Of a stretch of DNA of 22,938 nucleotides, positions 12,201 to 17,336 are shown in pieces. The stretch comes from Ophiothrix spiculata (lineage: Eukaryota > Echinodermata > Ophiuroidea > Amphilepidida > Ophiotrichidae), in the NCBI GenBank assembly GCA_000969725.1, contig JXSR01S017099.1; one strand, 5' to 3'. A program made the position numbers and the translations under genes. Position 1 is the first letter of the stretch; every line of letters starts with the position of its first letter. The notes beneath the pieces were generated by a model. That model saw only the letters and a program-made list of their open reading frames with translations. It was not told where the DNA came from and made no database searches.

Positions 12201-15200
12201 TTGTGTTTCTTTTTTGCGAATGTTGTTTCTTTTTATTCTTGCGTTTTGAAGATGCGCTATAATCATGATAATCGGTATTAGGCTGGTGAGAATTCCAGCT
12301 TTGTTGATTGTCAAACGGATGATCTGCAACTGAAGGATGCGCAGTATGTGGCAAAACATCATCTGGTTTGTGTTGATTATTAGCGGTTGGTAGCTCACTG
12401 TTTTCATTTGCTGTGTTTCTTTGTTGCAAATTTTGTTTCTTTTTATTCTTTCGTTTTGAAGATGAAGCATGGTCGGCATTGGTAGTGAGTGGTGTGCCTT
12501 TTGGGTCCAAATTTTGTTTATTCTTTTTTCGTTTTGAAGATGCAGTAGCAGTTTGAACAGAACTTGATGACGATGGAGCTGATGGAAAAATAAGAAATAA
12601 CAAAATGTCAAGTGATGATGTAAAACATAATTCAAATGCATTTCTGGATGCGTATTAATGATTGCTAATAGATTCAACAACTCACTGTATCTCCTTATAC
12701 AGGAGCGAACCGTTGTTGATTTGTGATGATGAATCCACAGTTGATATTCAAATAAGCGCGTCACGCACGGCACAGCGTACACGGGGGTGCGTTTACGCAG
12801 TGCACATAAATCGCGCGTCGGGAACTTGAGTACGTGCGAGGACTGGCGCTTGGGAGCAGTTGAAAACTTCAAAGCAACAATCATTTAAAAACTTTTTTTG
12901 CTTCAGATTTTTTAAAGTATTTTTTATTGAGATGAATCTCTGTTAAATTGAAAATATTTAGAATTTAATTATATGTTTTTCAGAAAGATCTTCGTTGTTG
13001 ATTAGCGATGAACAACTACTCTGTAGCATGTTTGAATACCTAAATATCTAATGGAGATCTTATTTTAAATACCTAAATCAGAGATTCTAAGTTATGTGAT
13101 TTGCTCTTTCTAACTTTGAATTTAGAAGAAAGAAACCGTAACACAGACGACTCGTGTGGTCTATTGGAACAGTGCAGGATTTAAGAAACAATAGATTCGT
13201 AACCTACCACAGCCAACGAGAGATGTTTTAATCGACCAAGACATTTAAAATCTCGATCCCTTCCCTTTGACACCTGGCGCATTCAGAACCTTACCTTTTT
13301 GCTCAGCATGTTGCTGTATTGTAGAAGTGTAATGTTGATTATCAGCTACATCAACTCTGTTGAATTCTTCTGCTAATTGATCTGAAGAACAAATGACATT
13401 GAATTTATCAAGCCCGTAGCCAGGGGGCGTGCGGTGGGGGCGTCGCACCCCCCCCCCCCAAATTTGACAATGTACAAAAAAGGTCCACAAAAATTCTCTA
13501 AATGACCACCAAAAAAACACCTAAAGCACCAAAACAAGTAAATGTAGGCCGTTTTTTAATAAAATACTACACAAAATGCTAGGAAAACTGCTAAAAAACT
13601 ACTAAAATTAGTTTAGGGTCGACCAAAATGAAAAATTTTCCTCCAAAAGGTCCACTTTTTGAAAATCCGCACCCCCCTTGAAAAAATCCTGGCTACGGGC
13701 CTGGAATTTATGTTATTTAGAAATGACTTTAATTGATGAATGAGATTAATATATATATATATACACAAGAAAAAATAAGCGAGTAAAATTCTGGGAATAA
13801 ATTGACTCACACTCACTTACTTTTTAATCATACTATTATGTACAAATAAACATTAAACAATAACACTTGTCAGTACATGTTGTTGGGGTAGTAAGTGCAA
13901 CATACATGATTGATCACCCTGTATACCAAAAATGCAGCAAAATGGTCATAGAAACGTGAGTGTTTCTTGTGTCTCAAGCATTGTTTTACCTATATGCTCA
14001 TACATTAATTTAAGGAAATCACCAAATATTCTGTGCATGCATAAAATCCTTTTTAAATATATAATTGTAACCATCCTGTATATTTCATCGTATGGACATT
14101 TAGTGAAGAGTTCCATTTTTTGTTGTTGAGAGCCCTATGTTTTATCATTATAAATCTATACCTGTTTTAAGTTAGATGGTAGCTGTTTAGAATAAAAGAG
14201 GTTTATGGAGAGAGTAACATCAACACACATTTCTTCTGGTTACACCCTGTATAATTTTCACACACCCTGTATGTCTTTCAAAATATGTATCGACTGAAAA
14301 TGTACATATTTAATTTTAATATATTCAAATCTGTGATGATGTTCACATTTAGTGATACACTTTTTCTGACCAATTCATGACTTATGATCAAAACCTGAAA
14401 TTCTGAGGCTTATTTTGGTCATAGTGATCAGTACTGCACATGCACCTTTAAAGTGTGCTGAGGCACGTGTAATCAAACAATCAATGATACACAGTACTTG
14501 CATGAAATGCATACCCCATGAAGGAGTCTATTCGTACAGGGGACCAACGGCTTGTACGTGAGCGAGTAGAGTAAAGTTTCTTGCCCAAGGAAACAAGGAG
14601 AACAAGGCTCGAACCCACAACTTCTGTATTACGAGACCCGTGCTCTAACCGCTCGGCCACGCTCCCCTCTGTAAAGGAGGCATATCGCATGATAAATCCA
14701 TGTATTAATTTTATCACTTTTCTTAAAGTCTAAAACAAATTTTAGAAATACCAAGATGGTCGTTAATCCATAACACAGAGTCCCACAATTTGTGGTGAGG
14801 GTTCTCTTTCCCAAGAAGATGTGAAAGGGCCATTTAGATTTAGAAATAAAAACAACAACGATCATTCAGGAGTACAACATGTCAGAAAAAAAGACACCAG
14901 AACCTTAATATCATGCCTTGCTTCCAATGGGATTTTTTTTTGTATGGGTTGTGATGGGAGGGTTTAGGGATGAATCATGTCTGAAATGTAAAATTGGGAT
15001 GAGGTCTGCTGATTGTGCTATGTTTCGTCCCTAAACCCTCTCATTAAAACCTGTACAAAAAATCCCATTGGAAGCAAGGCATGATGGGAATGTCCTAATG
15101 TCTTCTTTTACATGTCAGAACGTGTTCCTGTTTTATCCATAGTTAGAACTTACATTTGAGTGCTGCGCTTCTGTTCTTATCAAGACGTTTTTCTATGTTT

Positions 15201-16667
15201 AAAAGGCGTTTCACATGATTTCCCTATTCATTTGAAGAGAAAGACAAAAGTACAAAGCATTGTTAAAAATAATGGTTAAATATTGAAACATTTTCACTTT
15301 GCCCGATAAGCGGGATCGGATGGTGTCGGATTTTTGAAAGAAATTTTGTACCCATATCACTGGAAACATATCCATTTATATCATCTGTAATTATTTTGTT
15401 CTGATAAATATACAATTTAGTATAATAAAGCCAAAACAAGATCCAACCAGTTTGTGTCAAATTACACTAAAGATTTTTTTTTTATGGACAACCCCAATAT
15501 TTCTATAAGATTTAATTGAATACCAGAATGCCAGACTGACCCAAGTCCTTTTTTTTTCTTCAAAAAATGAGTTCAACACATAAAACTTTCTTATAACTAG
15601 GGCTACCTTGTGTGTGTAAAGGACCTAAATGAATCCACTCCGCAAGTGCCCTCAAAAGTCCTTTATGTATTCAAAAGTTGTCAAAATCCATAGACTTGTG
15701 TCAGTGTTGCATACATATGTGATGTCTCACCCCGAAAAGGGGGACTTTGCGACAGAACACTTTTCAAGAAACAGGTGAAAATATACAGCAAAAAAATAAA
15801 GACAATAATACGAATTTCCAGCAGATTTTCTGTTGTAAAATTTGATCGCCTTGATCAATTTCAATAAGTAAGGTGTCATTTTAAAGCTTAGAAAATGATG
15901 AAATGATAAAATCAAAATTGATATCATCCGCAAAGTCCCCACATTCGGGGTGAGCCATCACATATGTTGTTTTATTGAATGTATCATAAGTAGTCAAAAC
16001 CATGTTCTTGGACAAATTCAAGGAGTCCCTTTTGAAATTGGAAGATAATTGGTGTTAGGTGTAGTTTCTGTCTATATTGCTTAGAAATCGTTTGTCTCAT
16101 TTCAAAATGGTGGTCGAAAAACCTATTTAAGGAAAAGTTCCGAAATTATGTGAAAATACTGCTTTCCGACCGATTTTTTCAATGAAATTCGGCTCAGACA
16201 AGCAGAACATAAGCACAGATGGATTTCTGCACAAAATATAAGATCCAGATGGATCGCACCTCCTTTTTAGGCAAAATTTAATACATAAAGCACATATGAA
16301 TGCAAGAATGACCCAAGTTCACTGTCTAAAATGACCCTCTGAAAAGCATTGCAAGCACAAATACTATAGAAAATTCATGTTTCGTATGGCAATTGGATTC
16401 ATTAAGCTACCCTGCATGCCAAATTGGCATAACTTAAACATCAGACGTATACTGTGAAGTTTGTTCGTTTTTCCTAAAAAACTATTTCAGTAGACTTGTG
16501 TCACTTTTGCATTCCGACATTCAATTGCTTGTTTATAATGTAATTCAGTCGACGAATAGGGGACTCACTAACCTTATTCGTCCGCCTTTTTCTCGAAGTG
16601 TTTGAATTGTTATAGCTCTCAGCAGTTCCTTTATTTCTTCTTGTCTTTCTCCGAGTATTCTCGGCAT
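185..16667 (-). CDS. HELZ2-like: HELZ/HELZ2-like zinc-finger RNA helicase gene, 13 exons seen, 3' end outside window
   Basis: The coding exons, in transcript order, are 16667-16569, 15223-15154, 13381-13295, 12578-11075, 10817-10604, 9972-9844, 7537-7026, 6098-5658, 5226-5011, 3991-3604, 2544-2395, 2036-1905 and 292-185. Every intron is GT-AG, every phase fits, and the exons sum to 4050 nt (1350 codons, no stop). Seen in the protein: N-terminal helical domain (about 8-85), basic repeat array (99-385), zinc fingers (418-611), HELZ-type beta-rich region (about 659-1018), then an SF1 helicase core with GPFGTGKT (1058-1065), DEAAQ (1185-1189), AGDHIQTGP (1211-1219), NYRTH (1257-1261) and IGVLTPY (1341-1347). 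Family knowledge: HELZ proteins are UPF1-like RNA helicases acting in mRNA decay or translation, and HELZ2 (PRIC285) is a nuclear-receptor coactivator. The several N-terminal fingers favour HELZ2-like over HELZ, but orthology is inferred from memory of the family. Helicase motifs V and VI lie beyond the left edge. Confidence 0.93.
293..1027. other. Intron 12, left part, nothing recognised
   Basis: This is AT-rich intronic sequence after the acceptor of exon 13. Several ACGCGTTG-like repeats (cgcgttgc, acgcgttg, acacgttg) occur near 329-381, but no gene, hairpin or transposon end was recognised. Confidence 0.6.
1028..1870. repeat. Tandem array, ~138-bp unit rich in TGACC/GGTCA
   Basis: The marker aaattgttcatctttgacca recurs at 1265, 1403, 1541 and (slightly changed) 1677, giving spacings of 138, 138 and 136 bp. 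Each unit also carries a tccgtagggacc-aggtcaaa block and a gtccgatttcagaggttgag-like block. The left edge (1028-1260) is a diverged lead-in with many GGTCA and TGACC pentamers, and the right edge fades by about 1870. It fills half of intron 12. The unit differs from the 185-bp GGTCA array at the right end of the window. An internal Helitron array is possible, but no terminus was seen. Confidence 0.85.
1905..2036 (-). CDS. HELZ2-like: HELZ2-like exon 12 (residues 1271-1314)
   Basis: This 132-bp exon is phase 0 at both ends, with acceptor ctgattccag and donor GAG|gtaatt. It encodes MFYSAEDMEACGNQPKHPQ, then YYPLEFRAVKGND and NSYVNHYE. It matches the family stretch LFY-L-A-G-QP-H followed by YPL-F-A-G and NS-YNN-E, which lies between motif IV and the TPY element. 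No catalytic residue is known in it; it forms part of RecA domain 2. It was found by continuing the family pattern from exon 11, and it is not visible as a long open frame. Confidence 0.93.
2218..2300 (-). mobile_element. Ty3/gypsy reverse-transcriptase scrap (fossil)
   Basis: A short minus-strand stretch reads like the DG-(Y/F)EF-M-FGL-NAP block of Ty3/gypsy reverse transcriptase. It lies in intron 11 in the same orientation as the helicase gene. No LTRs, gag, integrase or other pol parts are visible nearby. It is a small, old, broken remnant of which only this patch is recognisable. Confidence 0.6.
2395..2544 (-). CDS. HELZ2-like: HELZ2-like exon 11: motif IV region (residues 1221-1270)
   Basis: This 150-bp exon is phase 0 at both ends, with acceptor gactcatag and donor AAAG|gtaagg. 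It encodes VYSEVARKLFFHNSFLERLF and then QILLTMNYRTHQDILTFLSK. The order VYSE-A, S-LERL and NYR-H is exactly that of HELZ after motif III. The family usually has ENYRSH; here the residue before NYR is Met rather than Glu, while the motif IV arginine is kept (R1259). The exon is too short to stand out as an open frame and was found by reading on from exon 10. It sits just downstream of a 1-kb intron holding GCTAGTCC repeats. Confidence 0.94.
2545..3000. other. Intron 10, right of exon 11, nothing recognised
   Basis: AT-rich intronic sequence. No open frame, hairpin or transposon end was recognised here. Confidence 0.55.
3001..3360. repeat. GCTCGCTAGTCC iterations, direct then inverted
   Basis: A motif close to GCTCGCTAGTCCGAATTTTA with an A-rich tail recurs about nine times in direct orientation at 3018-3236 with spacings near 28-30 bp. 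It is followed by three inverted copies (CGGACTAGCGAGCCTATTT) at about 3280-3355. The two sides can fold back across an AT-rich gap at 3237-3279. It lies inside intron 10. It looks like a foldback or iteron-ended nonautonomous element. No target duplication was identified. Confidence 0.75.
3604..3991 (-). CDS. HELZ2-like: HELZ2-like exon 10: DEAA box and motif III (residues 1091-1220)
   Basis: The 388-bp exon has acceptor ttccaacag and donor CAG|gtaacg. It begins AADLYIIEYLDDF, continuing motif Ia. It reaches RIVVTTTMTASDI, FTHILIDEAAQ (Walker B/motif II, D1185-E1186) and VVLAGDHIQTGP (motif III). DEAA is the normal HELZ/UPF1-type Walker B variant. Motif III usually reads GDHxQLxP; here T1217 replaces the Leu, a mild change at a position facing the gamma-phosphate sensor Gln, which is kept (Q1216). 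Most of the exon is a single open frame of over 100 codons. Confidence 0.96.
4318..4365. repeat. CTT/CCT pyrimidine tract
   Basis: A low-complexity run of TTC, TCC and CTT trinucleotides lies in intron 9 (purine strand GAA/GGA in the transcript). The neighbouring intron sequence 3992-4317 shows nothing else. Confidence 0.85.
4445..4999. repeat. Long inverted duplication inside intron 9
   Basis: Left arm 4445-4670 and right arm 4760-4999 are imperfect reverse complements. Shared blocks include cagaagaaatcctgtgatg (left) against catcacaggatttcttctg (right), ccaatccttggtcac against its complement, and gtgaaaattcacat near the outer ends. The spacer is about 90 bp. The right arm has about 20 extra bases near its inner end. 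The outer right edge lies about 11 bp from the exon 9 donor. The intron RNA could fold into a stem of more than 200 bp. It is either a palindromic transposon or an inverted duplication of the intron's own start. Confidence 0.88.
5011..5226 (-). CDS. HELZ2-like: HELZ2-like exon 9: helicase Q motif, Walker A, motif Ia (residues 1019-1091)
   Basis: The 216-bp exon has acceptor caatttag and donor ATAG|gtatgt. It carries the Q-motif region LNRWQEGAV (Q1034), the Walker A loop GPFGTGKT at 1058-1065 with catalytic K1064 and T1065, and the start of motif Ia, RILICTHNHS. These are intact and typical of SF1 UPF1-like helicases, so ATP binding is expected. The final AG joins T of exon 10 to give Ser in the family motif THNHSAADLY. 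The donor lies 11 bp from the outer edge of a long inverted duplication in the next intron. Confidence 0.96.
5436..5562 (+). repeat. Two-copy 63-bp tandem duplication
   Basis: The block starting gaagtttccaatcattttg occurs at 5436 and again at 5499, with almost identical sequence through atcaatttccaaa. It is in intron 8, and the near identity suggests a recent duplication. The rest of the intron (5227-5435, 5563-5657) shows nothing. Confidence 0.95.
5658..6098 (-). CDS. HELZ2-like: HELZ2-like exon 8: pre-helicase beta-barrel region (residues 872-1019)
   Basis: The 441-bp exon has acceptor attcaaag and donor AAT|gtacgt. It encodes FSMETTMAVESTI, then QLYAQDGKLFGVIDI, AEVYEAQIV, and VQIQFRLNRLYFSTMHWAVH. 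The last block is a strong HELZ-family signature (V-LQFQLNRL-HYA) just before the helicase core. The open frame continues upstream to 6250, but that part is intronic: the TTC start at 6098 is the only one that joins exon 7 in phase (CA + A). A GT in the read-through part would leave the wrong phase. The role is inferred to be a UPF1 1B-like accessory domain touching RNA. Confidence 0.94.
6099..7025. other. Intron 7, nothing firm recognised
   Basis: This 927-bp intron contains open frames on the minus strand (to 6250, and 6546-6881), but they lack splice phase, family similarity or coding character. I see no transposon ends. Confidence 0.6.
7026..7537 (-). CDS. HELZ2-like: HELZ2-like exon 7: HELZ-type beta-rich domain (residues 702-872)
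   Basis: The 512-bp exon has acceptor ttcgatag and donor CA|gtaagt. It encodes KPLLRVGLLHDVYRLHFHL near the start, then SSEYKIGVTFKSK and the well conserved FKQWVIFDFG. Later come NYEQMMHHLL and TEEERTQQHKL near the end. In HELZ proteins this region, between the zinc fingers and the helicase core, is a conserved beta-rich module of uncertain role, with the W-VFDFG block as its best signature. The start was set by the acceptor that keeps the LLHD segment in frame with exon 6. The exon ends with two bases of a Gln codon completed by exon 8. Confidence 0.94.
7538..8058. other. Intron 6, right of exon 7
   Basis: Mostly featureless. A minus-strand open stretch at 7791-7930 has a coding-like composition (e.g. 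RFNDSFLEHSFF) and ends at a GT, but no acceptor joins it in phase to the helicase exons. It could be an old exon copy or chance. Confidence 0.4.
8059..8293. mobile_element. 235-bp palindromic MITE, copy A
   Basis: The ends are perfect inverted repeats CTCACCCCGAAAAGGGGG followed by ACTTTG (8059-8082 and 8270-8293). A second copy in opposite orientation lies at 15726-15954 with the same interior (aagctttaaaatgacacctt, ttgatcaaggcgatcaaatt). The open frame across it is an accident of the palindrome. It has no transposase. Its right end abuts the 633-bp tRNA-bearing element with only three bases between. The outer flanks TGTGATGG/CACA extend the similarity, so the exact end and target duplication are uncertain. 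Superfamily not assigned. Confidence 0.9.
8297..8929 (-). mobile_element. 633-bp inverted-repeat element with GGATCAAA arrays and tRNA-like unit, copy A
   Basis: The ends are CACTCTTAGAA and TTCTAAGAGTG, an 11-bp terminal inverted repeat. Flanking CA dinucleotides on both sides (8295-8296, 8930-8931) suggest a 2-bp target duplication. Inside are many GGATCAAA and TTTGATCC units in both orientations, and a tRNA-like sequence on the minus strand (8486-8566). The second copy at 18227-18859 has exactly the same 633-bp length and is highly similar throughout, in opposite orientation. No protein is encoded. It looks like a MITE mobilised in trans that carries a pol III unit. Confidence 0.9.
8486..8566 (-). 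tRNA. Degenerate tRNA-like unit inside element copy A
   Basis: Read on the minus strand it has an A box (TGGTCGAGTGGTTAGAG) and a B box (GGTTCAAACCC), 3' of an anticodon region GGTCTCGTAATTACC. The loop TCTCGTAA resembles tRNA-Thr(CGT). The T arm pairs weakly (GTGGG/CCTGC with G-U pairs) and the acceptor arm does not form seven pairs, so a working tRNA is unlikely. Pol III transcription remains possible. Confidence 0.6.
9111..9370 (+). repeat. Two-copy 130-bp tandem duplication
   Basis: tgtaatgaa followed by cagcgtccgtgtgactgaa occurs at 9141 and 9271, and both copies end caataaatcatcgattgcg (9240, 9370). It lies in intron 6. Divergence is modest, so it is older than the 63-bp duplication in intron 8. 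Bases 8930-9110 and 9371-9843 show nothing else. Confidence 0.92.
9844..9972 (-). CDS. HELZ2-like: HELZ2-like exon 6 (residues 659-701)
   Basis: This 129-bp exon is phase 0 at both ends, with acceptor ttgtttccag and donor GAG|gtaatt. It encodes ISEAVPNGVNIKCDQ and then QNGEYTLTWNFTVECSEE, a beta-rich stretch matching the family pattern of VIPNGV followed by W-F-V-C just before the LLHD segment. It is short, with no catalytic residues. It lies after a 631-bp intron with a tRNA-SINE and before a 2.3-kb intron loaded with transposons. Direct joining to exon 7 (KPLLRVGLLHDVY) reproduces the family order, so no further exon is needed between them. Confidence 0.92.
10195..10405 (+). mobile_element. 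tRNA-derived SINE fragment
   Basis: A B box (GGTTCGATTCC) lies at 10234-10244 with acceptor-like GCGTCCCGG before and TACCGGCACTG after it. This is followed by the pyrimidine-rich body typical of many SINEs (tttggtttcccgtctacatt, ctcccggtgctcaggtc, ttcctcctgcacttcaaaac). A clear A box was not found, so the head seems 5' truncated or diverged. The 3' limit near gctgcataaagggtaaat is approximate. It lies in intron 5. Confidence 0.7.
10604..10817 (-). CDS. HELZ2-like: HELZ2-like exon 5: end of second CCCH finger and basic helix (residues 587-658)
   Basis: The 214-bp exon has acceptor tatcaccag and donor GTG|gtaagc. It completes the finger begun in exon 4: C585, C595, C607, H611 (C-x9-C-x11-C-x3-H), followed by the HELZ-family signature AHSTEELEEWKERHQYRL and a long basic helix with MKIMKARQHHM. 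The AHS-EELEEW motif after the last finger His is characteristic of HELZ family proteins. The spacing between the finger cysteines is longer than in ordinary CCCH fingers. An intron interrupts the finger after its first Cys. The exon ends in phase 0 directly into the ISEAVPNGVN segment of exon 6. Confidence 0.93.
11075..12578 (-). CDS. HELZ2-like: HELZ2-like exon 4: basic repeat array and three zinc fingers (residues 86-587)
   Basis: This is the largest exon, 1504 bp, with acceptor ttccatcag and donor AAG|gtacgt. Residues 99-385 are low-complexity repeats starting SSKRKNKKKQ and ending near SWNSHQPN; the basic blocks resemble nuclear localisation signals. Then follow a CCHC-like finger (C418, C421, H433, C439; C-x2-C-x11-H-x5-C), a CCCH finger (C481, C487, C493, H497; C-x5-C-x5-C-x3-H) and a C2H2 finger (C534, C537, H550, H556; C-x2-C-x12-H-x5-H, like U1/matrin RNA-binding fingers). 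C585 near the end starts a fourth finger completed in exon 5. Family knowledge: such N-terminal fingers bind RNA or partner proteins in HELZ2. The frame stays open over 501 codons. Confidence 0.93.
12579..13294. other. Intron 3, nothing recognised
   Basis: A 716-bp intron with no repeat or gene recognised. A long minus-strand open frame reaching into it from exon 4 is an out-of-phase shadow. A CG-richer patch lies near 12755-12845 (gcgcgtcacgcacgg, tcgcgcgtcggg). Confidence 0.6.
13295..13381 (-). CDS. HELZ2-like: HELZ2-like exon 3 (residues 57-86)
   Basis: This 87-bp exon has acceptor tcttcag and donor AAAG|gtaagg. It starts after one base of a codon and ends with one base, so it joins exon 2 and exon 4 in frame. 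The encoded stretch contains QLAEEFNRVDVADNQ and then HAEQK leading into the Ser-rich start of exon 4. The first part closes the helical N-terminal domain and the rest looks like a linker. A hAT-type transposon begins only 28 bp upstream of the first exon base, just outside the acceptor tract. I recognise no catalytic or binding motif here. Confidence 0.75.
13409..13703. mobile_element. 295-bp nonautonomous hAT-like element
   Basis: The terminal inverted repeats are CAAGCCCGTAGCCAGG on the left and CAGGCCCGTAGCCAGGA on the right (reverse complement). The element is flanked by a perfect 8-bp direct repeat GAATTTAT (13401-13408 and 13704-13711). CA-starting inverted ends with an 8-bp target duplication are the hallmark of the hAT superfamily. 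It contains C-rich and A-rich tracts and no transposase. Its left duplication lies about 20 bp from exon 3, just upstream of the acceptor. Confidence 0.88.
13712..14524. other. Intron 2, middle part
   Basis: AT-rich intronic DNA with a short (TA)n run near 13750-13761. Three ccctgta-like strings (13917, 14246, 14266) recur, but no element boundary or open frame of interest was recognised. Confidence 0.5.
14528..14670 (-). mobile_element. tRNA-derived SINE, full head
   Basis: Read on the minus strand it starts GGGGAGCGTGGCCGAGCGGT, giving the A box (TGGCCGAGCGGTTAGAG). The anticodon region CGGGTCTCGTAATACAG and the B box GGTTCGAGCC follow. The body contains CCTTGGGCAAGAAACTTTA, a core motif shared by many SINEs. 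The CGT-containing loop resembles tRNA-Thr and is the same as in the two 633-bp elements. The 3' end is taken near ggtcccctg but is approximate; no poly-A tail is obvious. It lies in intron 2, in the same orientation as the gene. Confidence 0.8.
14876..15117. mobile_element. ~240-bp palindromic MITE
   Basis: Arms at about 14876-14965 and 15030-15117 are imperfect reverse complements. They share a perfect 23-bp block beginning catgccttgcttccaatggg (14912-14934 against 15061-15083) and a gagggtttagggac-like block nearer the centre. The outer ends are acatgtcagaa-like. The right edge lies within 40 bp of the exon 2 donor. Superfamily and target duplication not determined. Confidence 0.82.
15154..15223 (-). 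CDS. HELZ2-like: HELZ2-like exon 2 (residues 34-57)
   Basis: This 70-bp exon lies between a pyrimidine-rich acceptor ending aatag and a strong donor T|gtaagt. It starts in phase 0 and ends with one base of a split codon. Only this frame is open; the other two contain stops. It encodes GNHVKRLLNIEKRLDKNR, a charged helical segment continuing the GGRIRL of exon 1. The last base joins AT of exon 3 to make a Tyr codon. A palindromic transposon in the following intron ends about 40 bp from the donor. Support comes from splice signals and matching phase on both sides; I recognise no domain. Confidence 0.7.
15224..15725. other. Intron 1, left part, nothing recognised
   Basis: Only the acceptor tract of exon 2 at its left edge is meaningful. 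No repeat ends or coding signal were seen. Confidence 0.55.
15726..15954. mobile_element. Palindromic MITE, copy B
   Basis: It has the same CTCACCCCGAA ends and interior as the copy at 8059-8293, in the opposite orientation. Here the inverted symmetry extends outward: ACATATGTGATG on the left and CATCACATATGT on the right. The ends may therefore lie about 13 bp further out, or it may have entered a palindromic site. The right repeat differs (CCCCACATTCGGGG versus CCCCCTTTTCGGGG). It sits in intron 1. Confidence 0.9.
15955..16568. other. Intron 1, right part, nothing recognised
   Basis: AT-rich intronic sequence up to the exon 1 donor, with no gene or repeat recognised. Confidence 0.55.
16569..16667 (-). 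CDS. HELZ2-like: HELZ2-like exon 1 (start codon, residues 1-33)
   Basis: The exon begins with ATG in a good Kozak setting (G at -3). An in-frame TGA lies four codons upstream, so this is very likely the true start. It encodes MPRILGERQEEIKELL, then a helical stretch ending in EKGGRIRL. The donor is TTA|gtgagt, phase 0. A second possible donor two codons earlier (AAG|gttagt) would put the next exon out of frame, so I chose gtgagt. The L-x-EKGG-R-I pattern recalls small winged-helix folds such as LOTUS, which is a guess from pattern only. No database search supports this exon, so it rests on frame, phase and splice sites. Confidence 0.72.
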
Positions 16668-16784
16668 GCCAAGAACTCAAAAGCTCGTGAATAATTTGAA
16701 TTAATATGCATACCCCTATGACTGAAAGTACTTCCGGTATGTCCTGAAATCAATAGAAAATGTATCTGATCAATAATATTTTGT

Positions 16785-16815
16785 GATAACCCTCTTCCAC
16801 CGAAGCTATTTTATA
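16785..16815 (-). promoter_or_regulatory. Candidate TATA box and start region of the helicase gene
   Basis: On the minus strand AGTATAAAATAGC ends near 16807, about 140 bp upstream of the ATG at 16667. A start site 25-30 bp downstream would give a 5' leader of about 110-120 nt. An alternative is a 5' UTR intron, since ttgatttcag at 16744-16753 resembles an acceptor, which would put the promoter further right. TATA-like strings are common in AT-rich DNA, so confidence is low. Confidence 0.3.
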
Positions 16816-17336
16816 CTTCTCCTAGGGAGTGATTACCACCCCCCACCCCCCCACCCATGTGAACTTGAAATTGACACCCCAAAGTAATTTTTTTCTTACA
16901 TTATAGTAGATGTATAGGTTAGGGTTTCTTCTTTCCACTGATATCAAAATCATGAGAATCGGCAGAGGCGTTACGTAATCATGACGACATAAAGAATTCG
17001 GGTCTGAAAATTTCGCTGAAAATCTGATTATGTCAACCAATTTTGAAAATTTTGCAATAAAAGTTCAACATATCGGTTTGTTTGCTAATAAACAATGGTA
17101 ATGATAATTTGTAAATGTGCTCTTGAGATGGTTACCCCGCCCTACCCACTTACTTTAACGGCTTACCCTACTCCCATGTTAGCGGGTACCCCACGGATAA
17201 AGTTTTTTCATCAAAATGACCGCAGAGGATTTACTTCATATTGCGTTTTTGCAATTAGCGATAAACCAAACCTTAGGTGATTGTAACATTTACATCTTTA
17301 TTATAGCCTAAGTGACGGTACTGATCCATCCTACAT
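16816..17336. other. Upstream intergenic DNA, no gene seen
   Basis: It contains a C-rich tract (about 16838-16856) and otherwise featureless sequence. Short open frames at 16822-17040 and 17095-17280 lack start context, splice partners or any family resemblance. Confidence 0.5.

Noticed and set aside
12162-12884. 240-codon minus-strand open frame overlapping exon 4
   Set aside because: It is an alternate frame across the coding tandem repeats. Its length follows from the repeat array, and its sequence is His/Leu/Ile-rich without family resemblance.
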